Below, in pieces: positions 61,832 to 64,000 of a DNA stretch of 64,000 nucleotides. A model generated the notes under the pieces. That model was not told the origin of the DNA, made no database searches, and saw only the letters and a program-made list of their open reading frames with translations. Position 1 is the first letter of the stretch. Each line of letters starts with the position of its first letter. The DNA comes from Hyparrhenia diplandra (taxonomy: Eukaryota > Streptophyta > Magnoliopsida > Poales > Poaceae): assembly GCA_015847255.1 (NCBI GenBank), contig JADLZK010009188.1, forward strand, positions 89,493 to 153,492. The letters run 5' to 3'. Position numbers and translations under genes: made by a program.

Positions 61832-63145
61832 ATGCGGAGACAGATCCCTCCCGTCTCCTGCCTCGTACCCCTCGCGGCGGCTCGCGCTGCTCGCCGCGGC
61901 GTCGCCGGCACCGGCGGTCAACGTCACGGGCGTGCTGTCGGCGTTCCCGGACCTCAGCGACTTCACGCGGCTGCTGGCGTCCAGCCCCGTGCTGGCGGAG
62001 TTCGCGGGGCGGTCGTCGCTGACGCTGCTGGCCGTGCCGAACGGCAACCTCCCGCAGTCGCCGTCGGCGTTCGCGACCGCGTCGGGCGCCGACCTCGCCG
62101 ACGTCCTCCGCTACCACGTCCTCCTCGAGTACCTCGCCCCCGCCGACCTCCGCCGCTTACCGGCCTCCGGGAAGCTCGTGACCACGCTGTTTCAGACCAC
62201 GGGCCGCGCCCCCCGCCGACCTGGGCGCCGTCAACGTCACCACCGCGGGCGCCTCCCCTCGCCGTGGTCCGCTCGCCGGCGCCGTTCCCGGGCTCGAACG
62301 CCACCGTCCTCGGCGCCATTACCGCGGTGCCGTACAACCTGAGCGTGCTGGCGGTGAGCGGCCTCATCGTCCCCACCGGGTTCGACCTCGCGGCATCCGA
62401 GTCCCGCCCTCCCGCGGCCGTCAACATCACCCGCGTCTCGCCGACGCGCGCGCCTTCAACGTGGCGGCGTCGATGCTGGAGGCCTCAGGCGTGGCGGCCG
62501 AGTTCGAGGACGACGAGCACGGGGCCGGGATCACGGTGTTCGCCCCCACCGACGACGCCTTCGCGGGCCTCCCAGCCGGCGACCGCCTGCAGTCGCTCCC
62601 CGCCGACCGCAAGGCCGTGGTGCTCCGCTTCCACGTGCTCCACTCCCTACTACCCGCTGGGTTCGCTGGAGTCGATCGTGAACCCAGTCCAGCCCACGCT
62701 GGCCACCGAGTTCAGCAACGCCGGCCGCTTCACGCTCAACATCACCCGCGCCAATGGCTCCGTCGCCATCGACACGGGCGTCGTGCAGGCCACCATCACG
62801 CGGACCGTCTTCGACCAGAACCCCGTCGCCGTCTTCGCCGTCTCCAAGGTCCTCCTTCCCAAGGAGATGTTCACCCGCACAGCAGGCGCAGGCGCAGGCG
62901 GCGACGACGACGACTCCTCCATCGTTGCCGCCACCGCCGCCGCATCCTCGCCCCCGCCAGCCGCGACAGCACCGGAGGCCTCCGAGAGCGCGCGGACGCC
63001 GCCGACAAAGCTCTCCTCCCCGCCTGCGCTCCGCGGCGGCGGTGGGCAGGACTACGACACGGCGTCGGCGCCGGCGCACGGGATCGGACTCGGAATCGGG
63101 TGGTGGTGTATAGCATTGGTGTATCTACTTCCACATCTGGTATGA
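61832..63145 (+). CDS. FLA4: Fasciclin-like arabinogalactan protein, FLA4/SOS5-like
   Basis: GPI-anchored cell-surface proteoglycan; the Arabidopsis relative FLA4/SOS5 acts in cell-wall integrity and root growth. One exon, about 430 residues. It starts MRRQIPPVSCLVPLA, a signal peptide. The first FAS1 domain runs from VNVTGVLSAFPDLSDFTRLL through LTLLAVPNGNLP to DVLRYHVLLEYL. The second has FNVAASMLEASGVAAEFEDD, GITVFAPTDDAFAGLPA, VLRFHVLHS and NPVAVFAVSKVLLPKEMF. Between and after them lie Ala/Pro/Ser-rich arabinogalactan stretches (SSPPPAATAPEASESA), and the C-terminus is a hydrophobic GPI-signal tail (WWCIALVYLLPHLV). Many N-x-S/T sites occur. Five one-base indels break the frame: extra at 61876-61880, extra C in 62209-62214, one short at 62255-62258, one short at 62435-62438, and extra C at 62645-62647. 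The assignment to FLA4 rests on the ASGVAAEFEDD and LGSLESIVNPVQPTLATE blocks, recalled from the family. Confidence 0.85.
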   Translation: MRRQIPPVSCLVPLAAARAARRGVAGTGGQRHGRAVGVPGPQRLHAAAGVQPRAGGVRGAVVADAAGRAERQPPAVAVGVRDRVGRRPRRRPPLPRPPRVPRPRRPPPLTGLREARDHAVSDHGPRPPPTWAPSTSPPRAPPLAVVRSPAPFPGSNATVLGAITAVPYNLSVLAVSGLIVPTGFDLAASESRPPAAVNITRVSPTRAPSTWRRRCWRPQAWRPSSRTTSTGPGSRCSPPPTTPSRASQPATACSRSPPTARPWCSASTCSTPYYPLGSLESIVNPVQPTLATEFSNAGRFTLNITRANGSVAIDTGVVQATITRTVFDQNPVAVFAVSKVLLPKEMFTRTAGAGAGGDDDDSSIVAATAAASSPPPAATAPEASESARTPPTKLSSPPALRGGGGQDYDTASAPAHGIGLGIGWWCIALVYLLPHLV

Positions 63146-64000
63146 GATCCGGGACGACTTGGATGGTCAGTCCATTGCCAATCCTCTTGTGCTCACTCAA
63201 TTTTTGCCTTTCTTTTCGTTTTCTCTTGTCTTTTTCTTTTTTCTTTTTTCTTATTTGGGTTTTGGTAGAATCTGTACACTGGGAGAGGGAGGGAGGGAAG
63301 GGAGATGAAGATTGAGCTGCGAAAACAAAGAAAAAATGCAGCGACCTTTCTAAGTAAGAAGAAACAGAATTGGTTATTGGCCATCATCATCATCAAAAGG
63401 GGAATAAGTAACACTACCGCCCTGTAAAAATCCAATCAAAATCCATTGCATTCCTTTGTTCCAATTGTTCCAATTGAAGGTTTGAAGCTGCTTAATGCTT
63501 AATTCAGCTCCATTTTTGCCCTGTCGATTTGCTTGTTCTGCTGATTGAATTGGACTCCAGCGTACTAGCAGCAGGAGGAAGCTGCCACCCATGAGTGCAG
63601 CGATTAGCCAATGCTCACCGGGCGGTGAGGGGAAAGTGGTGGTGGTGGGTGGCTGGCAGTGAGCTGGCGGGTTGGGGGTGGGGCCGCTGCCGCGGCCGTC
63701 AGGCGCAGGAGGGCGTCGTCAGCCGTCAGCGCGCCGGCTAGATTCGATCGCCTTTCGCTTGCGTCGCATCATCCATCCATCCATGGCCCCCGTGCTCTGG
63801 CACCCGCGCGTCTGCTTCTTGTCGCCCCGCTCCCGCCACACGTCACGGCTCGCCCGGCAGGAATTCCGGCTCCAGGCGATCGACCACAGGCTCCAGTGCG
63901 TGCAATGCAGCAGGAGCGAGAGCTGGAGAAGAGGTGCCCGGGCACGGTGAAAAATTCCCCGTCTTTCTGCTCCATGATGAGCCGCCGCCTAGTACTACTA
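63146..64000. other. 3' flank of the FLA gene and downstream DNA
   Basis: The first 300-400 bases are likely 3' UTR. The last 400 bases are GC-rich, with open frames on both strands (for example 63672-63950) but no recognisable protein. This could be the start of another gene cut by the window edge. Confidence 0.4.

Noticed and set aside
61782..63200. Multiple long frames on both strands over the FLA gene
   Set aside because: Only pieces of the plus strand match FAS1 domains, a signal peptide and a GPI tail. The other frames are shadows, and frame switching is due to one-base indels.
1..64000. CRISPR arrays, operons, ribosome binding sites, phage or plasmid features, rRNA and tRNA genes
   Set aside because: The window is plant nuclear DNA with spliced genes. 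No regularly spaced repeats, cloverleaf candidates or rRNA sequence were seen by eye; a dedicated tRNA scan would be needed to exclude a degenerate copy.

Overview
The window is nuclear DNA of a flowering plant, almost certainly a grass (Poaceae). Genes are intron-split with GC-rich first exons. Stowaway and Tourist MITEs, a Ty1/copia element and a Tekay-like solo LTR of grass type lie between them. I cannot fix the genus. No bacterial-style operons, CRISPR arrays, rRNA genes or tRNA genes were seen.

Layout. 1-4.3 kb: 5' part of a plastid dihydrolipoyl dehydrogenase gene (minus strand; its 3' part lies before base 1). 5.5-7.4 kb: a laccase (minus). 7.5-12.3 kb: intergenic, with a retroposed segment flanked by a target-site duplication. 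12.3-21.0 kb: an R1R2R3-MYB (MYB3R) gene (minus), whose long seventh exon is split by a 1.8 kb poly(A)-tailed retroposon. 21-25.8 kb: a run of Tourist/Harbinger MITEs and a GC-rich stretch. 25.8-34.4 kb: a degenerate minus-oriented copia-type LTR element with a 2.9 kb Tekay-like solo LTR nested in it. 35.2-37.4 kb: a small plant-specific gene (plus). 38.9-39.8 kb: possible exons of an unrecognised gene. 41.0-41.7 kb: a conserved intronless gene of unknown function. 45.5-49.2 kb: a kinesin with a C-terminal helix-hairpin-helix (KIN-10/Kid type). 50.4-58.1 kb: an O-fucosyltransferase-family gene carrying a 1.3 kb Harbinger-like element in intron 1. 61.8-63.1 kb: a fasciclin-like arabinogalactan protein resembling FLA4/SOS5.

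The genes form no single pathway. They cover plastid acetyl-CoA supply (LPD), lignin or wall oxidation (laccase), cell-cycle transcription and mitosis (MYB3R, kinesin), Golgi glycosylation (O-fucosyltransferase) and cell-wall signalling (FLA). This is an ordinary gene-rich grass segment diversified by transposons.

One pattern colours every gene call. Every recognised gene except the low-confidence exon set at 39 kb has at least one single-base insertion or deletion in otherwise conserved coding sequence, usually in a short homopolymer, while splice sites and neighbouring codons are intact. I count at least 22. The simplest reading is unpolished sequence rather than mass pseudogenisation. The retroposon in MYB3R is different: it is a real structural interruption with a target-site duplication. 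I did not find a convincing undescribed molecular system here.
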